Assembly: GCF_000381365.1 (NCBI RefSeq) | Contig: NZ_KB905467.1 | Coordinates: 1-64,000, forward strand | Direction of reading: 5' to 3' | Source: Bacteroides salyersiae WAL 10018 = DSM 18765 = JCM 12988 | GTDB taxonomy: Bacteria > Bacteroidota > Bacteroidia > Bacteroidales > Bacteroidaceae | Length of the DNA stretch: 64,000 bases | Shown: positions 52,941 to 62,250 of the stretch, in pieces | Layout: the number at the start of each line of letters is the position of its first letter | Numbering within the stretch: position 1 is the stretch's first letter | Position numbers and translations under genes: made by a program | The notes under the pieces: generated by a model | Database searches by the model: none | Told to the model about the DNA's origin: nothing | What the model saw: the letters and a program-made list of their open reading frames with translations, nothing else

Positions 52941-55514
52941 ATGATAAAAAGAAATCGATTGAAATTATTGCTTTCCGGTTTTTTACTTTTACCGGGAATG
53001 ATATTTGCCCAGCAATTGCCTTATAGGCAAAGCTCTCTTCCGATATCGGAAAGGGTGGATGATTTGTTGGGACGCATGACTCTGGAAGAAAAAATAGCGC
53101 AAATCAGGCATATCCATTCATGGAATGTATTCAATGGTCAGGACTTGGATATGGAAAAGCTCGGGAAATTTACCGGCGGTGTGAGCTGGGGATTTGTAGA
53201 AGGATTTCCATTGACAGGAGTTAACTGTAAGAAGAATATGCAGTTGATACAGAAATTTATGGTTGAGAATACGCGTTTGGGGATACCGGTGTTTACCGTT
53301 GCGGAGTCATTGCATGGTTCGGTACACGAGGGATCTACTATTTATCCTCAGAATATAGCCATGGGGAGTACTTTCCGCCCTGAACTTGCTTACCGGAAAG
53401 CGGCAATGATCACGAAAGACCTTCATGCACAGGGAATGCATCAGGTATTGGCACCCTGCATCGACGTGGTAAGAGATTTGCGGTGGGGACGTGTGGAAGA
53501 ATCTTTCGGAGAAGATCCTGTATTATGCGGGTTGTTTGGCATTGCCGAAGTAAAAGGGTATATGGACAACGGTATTTCTCCGATGCTGAAACATTATGGC
53601 CCTCATGGTAATCCGTTGAGCGGTTTGAATCTGGCTTCTGTGGAATGTGGGCTTCGGGATTTGCATGAGGTATATTTGAAACCGTTCGAGATGGTGATTC
53701 GTAATACTCCTGTGTTGGCGGTTATGTCTACTTATAATTCATGGAATCATGTGCCGAATTCTGCTTCGCATTATTTATTGACAGAGGTATTGCGCGGACA
53801 GTTCGGATTTAAAGGGTATGTATATTCGGATTGGGGAGCCATTGAAATGTTGAAGACTCTTCATCGCGTGGCGCATAATTCGGAAGAAGCGGCTATGCAG
53901 GCTTTCACTGCCGGGCTCGATGTAGAGGCTTCTAGTAATTGTTATCCTTTGTTGGCCGGCCTGATACAGAAGGGGAAGTTGGATGAGGAGGTTTTGAATG
54001 AGTCTGTTCGCCGGGTATTGTACGCCAAGTTTAAAATGGGACTTTTCGAAGACCCTTATGGCGAACAGTATTCTCATAGTGAGATGCATGGGGCAGAAAG
54101 CATACGGTTGTCGAAAGAGATAGCGGATGAATCGGTTGTCCTGTTGAAAAACGAGAATGGGCTTTTGCCTTTGAATGCCGATAAGTTGAAGTCTGTTGCG
54201 GTGATCGGCCCTAATGCAGACCAGGTACAATTCGGAGATTATACATGGAGTCGTAATAACAAAGACGGCGTTACCCCGTTGGAGGGAATCAGGCGATTAT
54301 TGGGCGGTAAGGCTACTGTCCGTTATGCGAAAGGATGCGATCTCGTTTCATTGAATGCCGGTGGAATAAAGGAGGCCGTAGAAGCGGCACGGAAGAGTGA
54401 AGTGGCGATTCTGTTTTGTGGAAGCGCCAGTGCGGCCCTTGCACGTGATTATAAAAGTTCTACCTGTGGTGAAGGTTTTGATTTGAATGATCTGAACCTG
54501 ACGGGAGTACAAGGGCAGTTGATTAAAGAAGTGCATGAAACCGGAACGCCGGTAGTGTTGGTATTGGTAACCGGAAAACCGTTTGCCATATCTTGGGAGA
54601 AGAAACATATTCCGGCTATTTTGACACAATGGTATGCAGGAGAACAAGCAGGAAATTCGATTGCGGATATTTTGTTTGGAAGCATTTCTCCATCAGGAAG
54701 ACTGACTTTTTCTTATCCTCAGACTACGGGACATTTGCCGGTATATTATAATTATCTTCCTTCCGACAAGGGCTTTTACAAAAATCCCGGAAGCTATGAA
54801 TCTCCGGGAAGAGATTATGTGTTTTCCTCTCCGGACGCTCTTTGGGCTTTTGGTCATGGGCTGACTTATACTTCTTTTGTATATAAGAATCTAAGGACAG
54901 ACAAAGAACATTATGGACTCAATGATACGATATACATTGATGTCGATATTAAAAATACAGGAAAGAGAGAAGGGAAAGAGGTCGTGCAGTTGTATGTGAA
55001 TGATAAGGTTAGTACCGTGGTAACTCCTGTAAAGCAACTGCGGGATTTTAAGAAAGTGGATGTTGAGGCTGGAAAAACAGAAACGGTGAAACTGAAAGTC
55101 GCAGTGAACGATCTTTATATTGTAAATGCCGGAAATAAAAGGGTAGTTGAACCGGGAGAGTTTGAGTTACAGGTGGGGGCTGCGTCAGACAATATTCTTC
55201 AATCGAAAGTAGTCTCCGTCGGTGAATTTGTATCCACCGCTTTGGTAGAAGAACAAAAAATACTAAAGAGCAGCAAGACGATTTCCGTTCATGGAGAAGT
55301 AAGGGATGTACAGGCCACTTTGATAGGGAAGGTGAATATTTATGCCAAGAGCACGGGAGAACTTCTTGGGAAGAGCGATGACAGGGGCTGCTATCGGATG
55401 GATGTAGGGAATAAGGAAGTATTGATATTTAGTAAAAAGGGATATCAGAATCTGGAAGTACCGGTCGATAATCAAGAGGTTGTAAATGTGCGTATGAACT
55501 ATGGTGACAATTGA
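52941..55514 (+). CDS. GH3-family beta-glycosidase with extra C-terminal domain
   Basis: An 857-residue secreted enzyme with signal LLLSGFLLLPGMIFAQ. The GH3 N-terminal barrel contains SISERVDDLLGRMTLEEKIAQ, LAPCIDVVRDLRWGRVEESFGEDP and YVYSDWGAIEM, in which Asp297 is the probable nucleophile. The second alpha/beta domain and the Fn3-like domain (about 650-770) follow. After it, residues ~785-857 (VHGEVRDVQATLIGKVNIYAKSTGELLGKSDDRGCYRMDV) form a carboxypeptidase-regulatory-like domain, an unusual addition for GH3. GH3 members remove beta-glucose, xylose or GlcNAc; the linkage here is unproven. Confidence 0.9.
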   Translation: MIKRNRLKLLLSGFLLLPGMIFAQQLPYRQSSLPISERVDDLLGRMTLEEKIAQIRHIHSWNVFNGQDLDMEKLGKFTGGVSWGFVEGFPLTGVNCKKNMQLIQKFMVENTRLGIPVFTVAESLHGSVHEGSTIYPQNIAMGSTFRPELAYRKAAMITKDLHAQGMHQVLAPCIDVVRDLRWGRVEESFGEDPVLCGLFGIAEVKGYMDNGISPMLKHYGPHGNPLSGLNLASVECGLRDLHEVYLKPFEMVIRNTPVLAVMSTYNSWNHVPNSASHYLLTEVLRGQFGFKGYVYSDWGAIEMLKTLHRVAHNSEEAAMQAFTAGLDVEASSNCYPLLAGLIQKGKLDEEVLNESVRRVLYAKFKMGLFEDPYGEQYSHSEMHGAESIRLSKEIADESVVLLKNENGLLPLNADKLKSVAVIGPNADQVQFGDYTWSRNNKDGVTPLEGIRRLLGGKATVRYAKGCDLVSLNAGGIKEAVEAARKSEVAILFCGSASAALARDYKSSTCGEGFDLNDLNLTGVQGQLIKEVHETGTPVVLVLVTGKPFAISWEKKHIPAILTQWYAGEQAGNSIADILFGSISPSGRLTFSYPQTTGHLPVYYNYLPSDKGFYKNPGSYESPGRDYVFSSPDALWAFGHGLTYTSFVYKNLRTDKEHYGLNDTIYIDVDIKNTGKREGKEVVQLYVNDKVSTVVTPVKQLRDFKKVDVEAGKTETVKLKVAVNDLYIVNAGNKRVVEPGEFELQVGAASDNILQSKVVSVGEFVSTALVEEQKILKSSKTISVHGEVRDVQATLIGKVNIYAKSTGELLGKSDDRGCYRMDVGNKEVLIFSKKGYQNLEVPVDNQEVVNVRMNYGDN

Positions 55515-55550
55515 AACTGAAAAAATAATTATTAATTAAATCTGTGATAT

Positions 55551-57824
55551 ATGAGAATCAAGCCTTTTTGTCTGATACCACTCTTTTCTTTGGTGTTTTT
55601 TGCTTGTGGGGAGAAGATGGTTGTGAAACCTTATAATGAAGGTCTTCACATAATTCCCGAACCTGAGAGAATCACTCAACAGACGGGAGAATTTGTTTTA
55701 AATCCTAACACGCTTTTTATTATCGATAATGATACGCTCGATGCGGTTGCCGGTTATTTTAAATACAAGATAAAGCAATCTACCGGTTATCAACTTGCTG
55801 ACGGACAGGAAGCAGAACGGAATTATATTCGTCTGGCTTTGGATACTACTTTAAACCTGAAAGAGGAAGGGTATAAATTAGCCGTGCTTCCTGAAGGAAT
55901 TTGGGTACGGTCACAGTCCCCGCAAGGAATTTTTTATGGGATGCAGACGGTGATGCAACTTTTGCCTGCCGAGATAGAGAGTGGACAGGTTATAAATAAT
56001 ATTGTATGGGCTATGCCGTGTGTCGAGATAGAAGACGAACCGGCTTATTCCTATCGCGGGATGATGCTGGATGTCAGCCGGCATTTTCATGATGTGGCTT
56101 TTGTCAAGAAGCAGTTGGATATCATGGCTATGTTTAAGCTGAACCGTTTTCATTGGCATCTTACGAATGATCATCTGTGGACGATTGAAATAAAGAAATA
56201 TCCCCGCCTTACCGAAGTGGGTTCAGTGCGTCGTAATGCTGACGGAAGTATACACAAAGGTTTTTATACACAGGAACAGATTAAGGAGGTGGTTGCTTAT
56301 GCGGCAGAAAGGTTTATAACGGTCATTCCGGAAGTCGAATTACCCGGACATGCTTTGGCCGCTCTGACGGCTTATCCGGAATTGTCATGTACCGGTGGTC
56401 CTTTCCAGTTGAGAAATAAGTGGGGGGTGGAAGAGGATGTATATTGCGCAGGTAATGAACAGACCTTTAAATTTTTGGAAGATGTAATCAATGAGGTCGC
56501 ATCTTTATTTCCAGGTAAATATTTTCATATAGGAGGAGACGAATGTCCCAAAGTGAGGTGGAATGCTTGTCCGAAGTGCCGGAAGCGCATGCGGGATGAA
56601 AAGTTGAAAGATGCCCATGAGTTACAGAGTTATTTTGTACACCGGATCGAGAAAGTAGTGTTGGCACATGGTAAGCGCATGGTAGGCTGGGATGAGATTC
56701 TTGAAGGCGGACTGGCACCTACGGCGACCGTAATGTCGTGGCGTGGGGAGGAAGGTGGTATCGAGGCCGCTTCCATGGGGCACGATGTGATAATGACACC
56801 TGCCAAATGGTTGTATTTGGATTTTGGGCAGGGGAATATCGAAGTGGAGCCTATTACAATTAATTTTAAGACTTTGCTGAGCAAAACCTATCATTACAAT
56901 CCTGCGTCCGAAAAAATACCGGCGGAACAACGCTCACATGTGATAGGAGCACAGGGTAATATGTGGGCAGAATATGCCGTCAATCCGGATCATACGGAAT
57001 ACATGCTTTATCCGAGACTGTTGGCGGTAGCGGAACTTACCTGGACACCTGCCGATAGAAAAGATTATGCATCTTTTGAACGTCGTCTGGATAATCAATT
57101 GGTACGCTTGGACGAACATCATATTCATTATCACATTCCATTGCCCGAAGGGCCGATGGCCGATCGTGTGGCAATTGTCGGTCCGGATACGCTTAGTTTC
57201 TCGAATAGCCGCAATCTTCCGATGGTATATACACTGGATGGAAGCGAACCGGCGGTTCATTCCAAACGCTACAGCGCTCCCATTGTTGTAGACGGCAATC
57301 AGACTATACGTATTGCAACCCTTCTTTCTTCGGGCAAAATGAGCAGAGTGCGTACGATAGAAGTAGTGAAAGAACCCTTATGGCCGTCTTACAAAGAGAG
57401 GACTGAACCGGGAGTGTCTTTGATGTATGCAGAGGGTGATTTTTATTTTGTGAAAGATACGGAAAACGCTGCTTGGAAGGATGAAAAGATAGTAGACGAT
57501 TTCAATTTGAAACCAGTTTTAGAAGATAAGGGGGCATTCTGCTATACCGGATATTTTGAGGTGCCTCAAGACGGAGTCTATTATGTATCTACCGAGATGG
57601 ACGAGTTGCAGATAGACGGTAAATTGGTATTGAGTAATGACGGTAAATTGGTACGTCATTCACACACGCGTACATCTCTTGCTTTGGAGAAGGGCAAACA
57701 CGCTTTCCGATTGTTGTTTATTAACAATAATATTGGCGGATATCCGCGTATTTGGAATAATAAAGGTTTTGTAATGGCCGGGAAAGGAGAAGATTTTCAA
57801 ACTCCGGTAACTTTGTTTCATTAA
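55551..57824 (+). CDS. Beta-N-acetylhexosaminidase (GH20), lipoprotein
   Basis: A 757-residue enzyme cleaving terminal beta-linked GlcNAc or GalNAc. The lipoprotein signal ends VFFAC (Cys near residue 19). After the GH20b-type N-terminal domain, the TIM barrel contains YRGMMLDVSRHFHDVAFVKKQLDIMAMFKLNRFHWHLTNDH and HIGGDE at 326-331, with the catalytic Asp330-Glu331 pair. The C-terminal ~200 residues hold a chitobiase-C-like domain and a PA14-like segment (FCYTGYFEVPQDGVYYVSTEMDELQIDGKLV). A terminator follows at 57851, so it ends the PUL transcript. Confidence 0.93.
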   Translation: MRIKPFCLIPLFSLVFFACGEKMVVKPYNEGLHIIPEPERITQQTGEFVLNPNTLFIIDNDTLDAVAGYFKYKIKQSTGYQLADGQEAERNYIRLALDTTLNLKEEGYKLAVLPEGIWVRSQSPQGIFYGMQTVMQLLPAEIESGQVINNIVWAMPCVEIEDEPAYSYRGMMLDVSRHFHDVAFVKKQLDIMAMFKLNRFHWHLTNDHLWTIEIKKYPRLTEVGSVRRNADGSIHKGFYTQEQIKEVVAYAAERFITVIPEVELPGHALAALTAYPELSCTGGPFQLRNKWGVEEDVYCAGNEQTFKFLEDVINEVASLFPGKYFHIGGDECPKVRWNACPKCRKRMRDEKLKDAHELQSYFVHRIEKVVLAHGKRMVGWDEILEGGLAPTATVMSWRGEEGGIEAASMGHDVIMTPAKWLYLDFGQGNIEVEPITINFKTLLSKTYHYNPASEKIPAEQRSHVIGAQGNMWAEYAVNPDHTEYMLYPRLLAVAELTWTPADRKDYASFERRLDNQLVRLDEHHIHYHIPLPEGPMADRVAIVGPDTLSFSNSRNLPMVYTLDGSEPAVHSKRYSAPIVVDGNQTIRIATLLSSGKMSRVRTIEVVKEPLWPSYKERTEPGVSLMYAEGDFYFVKDTENAAWKDEKIVDDFNLKPVLEDKGAFCYTGYFEVPQDGVYYVSTEMDELQIDGKLVLSNDGKLVRHSHTRTSLALEKGKHAFRLLFINNNIGGYPRIWNNKGFVMAGKGEDFQTPVTLFH

Positions 57825-57850
57825 GTTTTAGTATTCAGGATAACAAACAG

Positions 57851-57893
57851 GAGAGCCGATTCCATATGGATATGAAAACCGGCTCTCTTTTTT
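57851..57893 (+). terminator. Terminator of the PUL
   Basis: GAGAGCCG (57851-57858) pairs with CGGCTCTC (57880-57887) and is followed by TTTTTTT. Confidence 0.82.
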
Positions 57894-57969
57894 TATAAAT
57901 TTTTTTTCGGGTTGTTTCTTTTAAAAAGAATTCCGTTCCTTTGCATAGGAAAATTAATTAAAGGAAAAT

Positions 57970-58983
57970 ATGAGAAGTTTTGCATCCGATAATAATTCCG
58001 GTGTACATCCTTTGGTGATGGAAGCACTGGCTTTGGCGAATCAGAATCATGCATTGGGATATGGTGATGACCCTTGGACGGAAGGAGCTGTCCGGAAAAT
58101 CAGAGAAACATTTACGGCCGACTGTGAGCCCCTGTTTGTTTTTAACGGTACGGGCAGCAATGTCGTTGCCTTGCAGTTGATGACGCGTCCTTATCAGTCT
58201 ATCCTATGTGCCGAGACTGCACATATATATGTGGATGAATGCGGCTCTCCCGTAAAGATGACCGGTTGTCAGATCCGGCCGGTGGCAACTCCGGACGGAA
58301 AGCTCACTCCGGAGTTGATTCGTCCATATCTTCATGGCTTTGGCGACCAACATCATTCCCAGCCGGGAGCTGTTTATCTGTCCCAGTGTACCGAATTAGG
58401 CACTGTGTATACTCCCGATGAGCTGAAAGCAATTACTTTGTTGGCCCATCAATACGGGATGCGTGTCCATATGGATGGTGCCCGTATTGCCAACGCTTGT
58501 GCCGCCCTTCGTCTTTCTCTGAAAGAGTTGACGGTAGATTGCGGGATCGATGTGCTTAGTTTCGGCGGTACCAAAAATGGACTGATGATGGGAGAGTGCG
58601 TGGTCATCTTTGATGATGCCTTGAAAGAGGAAGCGCGGTTTATCCGTAAGCAATCGGCACAATTAGCTTCGAAGATGCGTTATCTCTCTTGCCAGTTCAC
58701 CGCTTATCTCACGGATGATCTTTGGTTGAAAAATGCATCTCATGCCAATCGTATGGCGCGTAGGCTCTATGATGCTTTGAAAGATTATCCCGGTGTCTGT
58801 TTTACTCAAAAGGTGGAAAGTAATCAACTGTTTCTTACTATGCCCCGTTCTGTGATAGACAGAATGCTTGAATCTTATTTTTTCTATTTTTGGAATGAGG
58901 AGAACAATGAGATTCGCTTGGTTACTTCATTTGACACGACAGAGGATGATATCGACCGTTTTATTCTTTTGCTGAATTCCTGA
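57970..58983 (+). CDS. Low-specificity L-threonine aldolase
   Basis: PLP enzyme of the threonine/beta-hydroxy amino acid aldolase family, cleaving L-threonine or allo-threonine to glycine and acetaldehyde. It has 337 residues. It starts MRSFASDNNSGVHPLVMEAL (family start, FxSDN), has the PLP lysine at Lys202 in SFGGTKNG, and MDGARIANA. It is a single gene between the PUL and a histidine kinase. Which amino acid it prefers cannot be told. Confidence 0.9.
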   Translation: MRSFASDNNSGVHPLVMEALALANQNHALGYGDDPWTEGAVRKIRETFTADCEPLFVFNGTGSNVVALQLMTRPYQSILCAETAHIYVDECGSPVKMTGCQIRPVATPDGKLTPELIRPYLHGFGDQHHSQPGAVYLSQCTELGTVYTPDELKAITLLAHQYGMRVHMDGARIANACAALRLSLKELTVDCGIDVLSFGGTKNGLMMGECVVIFDDALKEEARFIRKQSAQLASKMRYLSCQFTAYLTDDLWLKNASHANRMARRLYDALKDYPGVCFTQKVESNQLFLTMPRSVIDRMLESYFFYFWNEENNEIRLVTSFDTTEDDIDRFILLLNS

Positions 58984-59010
58984 TATTTTTTTGTTTAAGG
59001 ATAAAATAAT

Positions 59011-59047
59011 AAAGGTTCGGACTTTCACAGGTGCGAACCTTTTTTTA
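59011..59047 (+). terminator. Terminator of the threonine aldolase gene
   Basis: Perfect 9-bp arms AAAGGTTCG (59011-59019) and CGAACCTTT (59034-59042), followed by a T run. Confidence 0.82.
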
Positions 59048-59167
59048 TGATAATTAATTTCGGATTGAAATCTTAAGTTTTGAAATACTTGGAAAATATA
59101 ACTTGACGTTTTGGAAAATATTCTGAACTTAATGCATATATTTACCGCATAAATACGGCATTGATTT

Positions 59168-60778
59168 ATGACTCACAATGTATCTTTGGGGAATGAGGCT
59201 GTGATGACTCATTTATGGCTTTATGGATTGCTGGTTCTAATGGGGGTAGTAATCGTATGTTTATTGTATAAACTTCATGAGTTGCGAAGTAAGGGGGTAA
59301 AAGAACGGGATTATCACCGTTTTCTGTTTGACATACTCGATAATCTTCCCTTTCCTGTGATGGTAAAGGATATTGAAAATGGATTCAAATATGCTTATTG
59401 GAACAAAGAATCCGAGTTACAGTCGGGCATTAAGTGTGAAGATGCTGTCGGACGTAGTGATTATGACATCTACGGCAAGGAGCGGGGACGGTATTACCGG
59501 GCTGTTGATGAAGATTTGGTCAAAATAGGTAAGCCTTATCGTGCAGAGGAACACTATGTCACTACCGATGGAGTCGATCATGATACGATTGTGATGAAAT
59601 CCATATTTTCCCGTGGGGTGTCCGGTAAGTGGTTGTTGGTAACCCGATGGGAAATCAGTCAGTTAAAAAGATATGAAAGAGAGTTGCTGATTGCCAAAAA
59701 TCAGTTGGAAAGTGCCATTAAAAAACAGAACTTGGCATTGAAGAGTATTGATTTCGGATTGATTTATATTGATAAAGATTATAGGGTACAATGGGAAGAG
59801 ACGACACATCTGAAAAATCTGGTTTCCGGACGGCATTACACCCCCGGAATGATCTGTTATCGGACCAGTGCTTTGCGAGACCAACCTTGTGAACATTGTG
59901 CTTTCAAAGAAGCGATCGAGCAGAAAAGAATTGTGCGCCACACCGTACGGGTGGAGGGTGTTGATTTTGAGGTAACGGGCACTCCTGTGTATGCTGATGA
60001 TAATAAGGAGGTGATAGGCGGTTTGTTACGGTTTGAAGATATTACGGAGAAATTAAAGCTTGATCAGGCGTTGCGGGAAGCCAAGGAGAAAGCAGAAGAA
60101 TCGAATCGGCTGAAGTCTGCTTTCCTTGCCAATATGAGTCATGAAATCCGTACCCCTCTGAATGCGATTGTGGGGTTTTCCGATATGATTTCCCAAATAG
60201 ATGATCCGGAGGAGAAGCAGGAATACATGAAGATAATTGCAGTGAATAACGAACTGCTCTTGCAACTGATAGATGATATTCTCGATTTGTCGAAGATCGA
60301 GGCGGGTACTATGGACTTTTCTTATTCCACGACTGATGTAAATCAACTGTTAGACTCTATTTGTCAGCAGATGAATCAAAAAGAGCACTCGGCAGATGTG
60401 AAGATTGTGTTTACGGAAAGAGTACCGGAGTGTACAATAATGACGGATCGTCTTCGTCTGTCACAAGTGATGATTAATTTTATTAGCAATTCCATGAAGT
60501 TTACCGAACGGGGAACCATATCTATAGGCTATCGGTTGGATGAAACAAAAGATGAGATATACTTTTTTTGTAAAGACACCGGCATTGGTATTGCTGCTGA
60601 TAAAATAGAACAGGTGTTTGAACGGTTTGTGAAGCTGAATACTTTTGTGAAGGGCACCGGATTGGGGCTGGCTATTTGTCGTGTCATTGTAGAGCGTTTG
60701 GGAGGAACGATCGGTGCCGAGTCGGAAGAGGGCAAAGGTTCCTGTTTTTGGTTTCGGATGCCGGTGGCTTTGCTTTAG
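59168..60778 (+). CDS. PAS-domain sensor histidine kinase
   Basis: A 536-residue kinase. One N-terminal membrane helix (about residues 17-36) is followed by two PAS domains (about 50-165 and 185-295). The second contains a Cys-rich segment (CYRTSALRDQPCEHCAFKEA) that could bind a metal or sense redox. The HisKA dimerisation helix has His325 in SHEIRTPLN, and HATPase boxes NFISNSMKF, KDTGIGIA and GTGLGLAIC are intact. There is no receiver domain and no response regulator beside it, so its partner is elsewhere. The start could be the Met at 59204, since a -7-like TATCTTTG (59181-59188) lies inside the first codons. Confidence 0.88.
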   Translation: MTHNVSLGNEAVMTHLWLYGLLVLMGVVIVCLLYKLHELRSKGVKERDYHRFLFDILDNLPFPVMVKDIENGFKYAYWNKESELQSGIKCEDAVGRSDYDIYGKERGRYYRAVDEDLVKIGKPYRAEEHYVTTDGVDHDTIVMKSIFSRGVSGKWLLVTRWEISQLKRYERELLIAKNQLESAIKKQNLALKSIDFGLIYIDKDYRVQWEETTHLKNLVSGRHYTPGMICYRTSALRDQPCEHCAFKEAIEQKRIVRHTVRVEGVDFEVTGTPVYADDNKEVIGGLLRFEDITEKLKLDQALREAKEKAEESNRLKSAFLANMSHEIRTPLNAIVGFSDMISQIDDPEEKQEYMKIIAVNNELLLQLIDDILDLSKIEAGTMDFSYSTTDVNQLLDSICQQMNQKEHSADVKIVFTERVPECTIMTDRLRLSQVMINFISNSMKFTERGTISIGYRLDETKDEIYFFCKDTGIGIAADKIEQVFERFVKLNTFVKGTGLGLAICRVIVERLGGTIGAESEEGKGSCFWFRMPVALL

Positions 60779-60878
60779 GAATGGGAGTATGAAGATTTCT
60801 TAAAAATTGAACCTAAATACTATGTTGGCGTGTTATTTGTGAACGTTTATAGTAGTGAAACGTTTAAAATATAAAAGC

Positions 60879-61817
60879 ATGGCCTATATAGATTATTACA
60901 AAATTTTAGGAGTTGACAAAAGTGCTTCTCAAGATGATATAAAGAAGGCTTTTCGTAAGTTGGCCCGTAAGTATCACCCGGATTTAAATCCGAACGACCC
61001 GAGCGCAAAGGATAAGTTTCAGGAGATAAACGAGGCTAATGAAGTGTTGAGCGATCCGGAAAAACGTAAGAAGTACGATGAATACGGTGAGCATTGGAAG
61101 CATGCCGATGAGTTTGAAGCGCAGAAGCGGGCGCGGCAGCAAGCAGGTGCCGGCGGTGGATTCTCCGGTTTCGGAGGAGGTGATGAGAACGGATATTGGT
61201 ATTCGTCCGACGGGCAAGGCTTTTCCGGATCAGGTGGTGAAGGATTTTCTGATTTCTTTGAATCCATGTTTGGAGGGCGTGCCAGAGGAGGGCGTAGCAG
61301 TGCCGGTTTCCGTGGACAGGACTTTAACGCAGAACTGCATTTGTCTCTTCGTGATGCTGCCGAGACCCATAAACAGGTGTTGACAGTGAATGGGAAGAAC
61401 GTCCGTATTACCATTCCGGCAGGTGTAGCCAATGGACAGGTGATCAAATTAAAAGGTTACGGTGGCGAAGGTATCAACGGAGGTCCTGCAGGAGACTTAT
61501 ACATCACGTTTGTGATTCCGGAAGATCCTGTGTTCAAACGTCTGGGTGACGACCTTTATATCGATGTTTCGTTGAATCTTTATACGGCCGTATTGGGAGG
61601 TGAACAGGAGGTAGATACGTTGAATGGCAAAGTGAAATTGAAAGTAAAACCGGAAACGCAGAACGGTACGAAAGTACGGTTGAAAGGAAAAGGTTTTCCT
61701 GTCTATAAGAAAGAAGGACAATTTGGCGATTTAATTGTGACTTATAATGTCAAAACGCCTACTAATCTGACAGATAGGCAGAAAGAGTTGTTCCGGGAAT
61801 TACAGAGTATGAACTAA
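60879..61817 (+). CDS. cbpA: DnaJ-class co-chaperone (CbpA-like)
   Basis: A 312-residue J-domain protein. I chose the Met at 60879 ([12 protein letters not shown], the standard J-domain start); the frame opens at a GTG 24 bases earlier. The J domain has the HPD triad at 33-35, followed by a Gly/Phe-rich region (about 95-150) and two DnaJ C-terminal beta domains ([15 protein letters not shown]...[15 protein letters not shown]). There are no CxxCxGxG zinc repeats, so it is CbpA-type (type II) and not DnaJ type I. It delivers substrates to DnaK. A CbpM-like gene follows 16 bases later. Confidence 0.9.
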   Translation: MAYIDYYKILGVDKSASQDDIKKAFRKLARKYHPDLNPNDPSAKDKFQEINEANEVLSDPEKRKKYDEYGEHWKHADEFEAQKRARQQAGAGGGFSGFGGGDENGYWYSSDGQGFSGSGGEGFSDFFESMFGGRARGGRSSAGFRGQDFNAELHLSLRDAAETHKQVLTVNGKNVRITIPAGVANGQVIKLKGYGGEGINGGPAGDLYITFVIPEDPVFKRLGDDLYIDVSLNLYTAVLGGEQEVDTLNGKVKLKVKPETQNGTKVRLKGKGFPVYKKEGQFGDLIVTYNVKTPTNLTDRQKELFRELQSMN

Positions 61818-61833
61818 AAAAAGAATCAGCACT

Positions 61834-62148
61834 ATGCAGACCGAATTAATTATAGTCAGTGAATATTGTCACAAATGTCAAATCGAGCCCTCGTTTATTG
61901 ATTTGTTGCAAGAAGAAGGGTTGATTGAAATCCGGACCGAAGGAGATGAACATTATCTGCTCGTGTCACAACTTCCGGAGGTGGAACGCTACAGCCGGAT
62001 GTATTACGATTTATCTATCAATATGGAAGGTATCGATGCTATCCATCATCTTCTGGAGAGAATGGAGGGGATGCGTCGGGAAATGAACTCGCTCCGTAAC
62101 CAGCTTCTTGTTTATAGAAAGCATGAGCTGGAAGAAACGGAATGGTGA
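61834..62148 (+). CDS. cbpM: CbpM-like chaperone modulator
   Basis: A 104-residue protein of the CbpM family. An N-terminal MerR-like helical part (VSEYCHKCQIEPSFIDLLQEEGLIEIRTEGDEHYLLVSQLPEVERYSRMYYDL) and a coiled-coil-like end (LLERMEGMRREMNSLRNQLLVYRKHELEETEW) fit. CbpM binds the J domain of CbpA and inhibits it. The gene's position directly after the CbpA-like gene supports the call. Confidence 0.85.
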   Translation: MQTELIIVSEYCHKCQIEPSFIDLLQEEGLIEIRTEGDEHYLLVSQLPEVERYSRMYYDLSINMEGIDAIHHLLERMEGMRREMNSLRNQLLVYRKHELEETEW

Positions 62149-62188
62149 AAAGAAACAGGAAAGGCGGAATGATTACCTATTTAATATG

Positions 62189-62226
62189 AAAAATGCCCGG
62201 CTTGTTGATGAGGCCGGGCATTTTTA
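62189..62226. terminator. Bidirectional terminator between cbpM and the acyl-CoA dehydrogenase gene
   Basis: Perfect 11-bp arms AAATGCCCGGC (62191-62201) and GCCGGGCATTT (62213-62223). T runs flank both sides, serving the convergent genes. Confidence 0.85.
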
Positions 62227-62250
62227 TATTGGATAATATCGGTTTACCGC

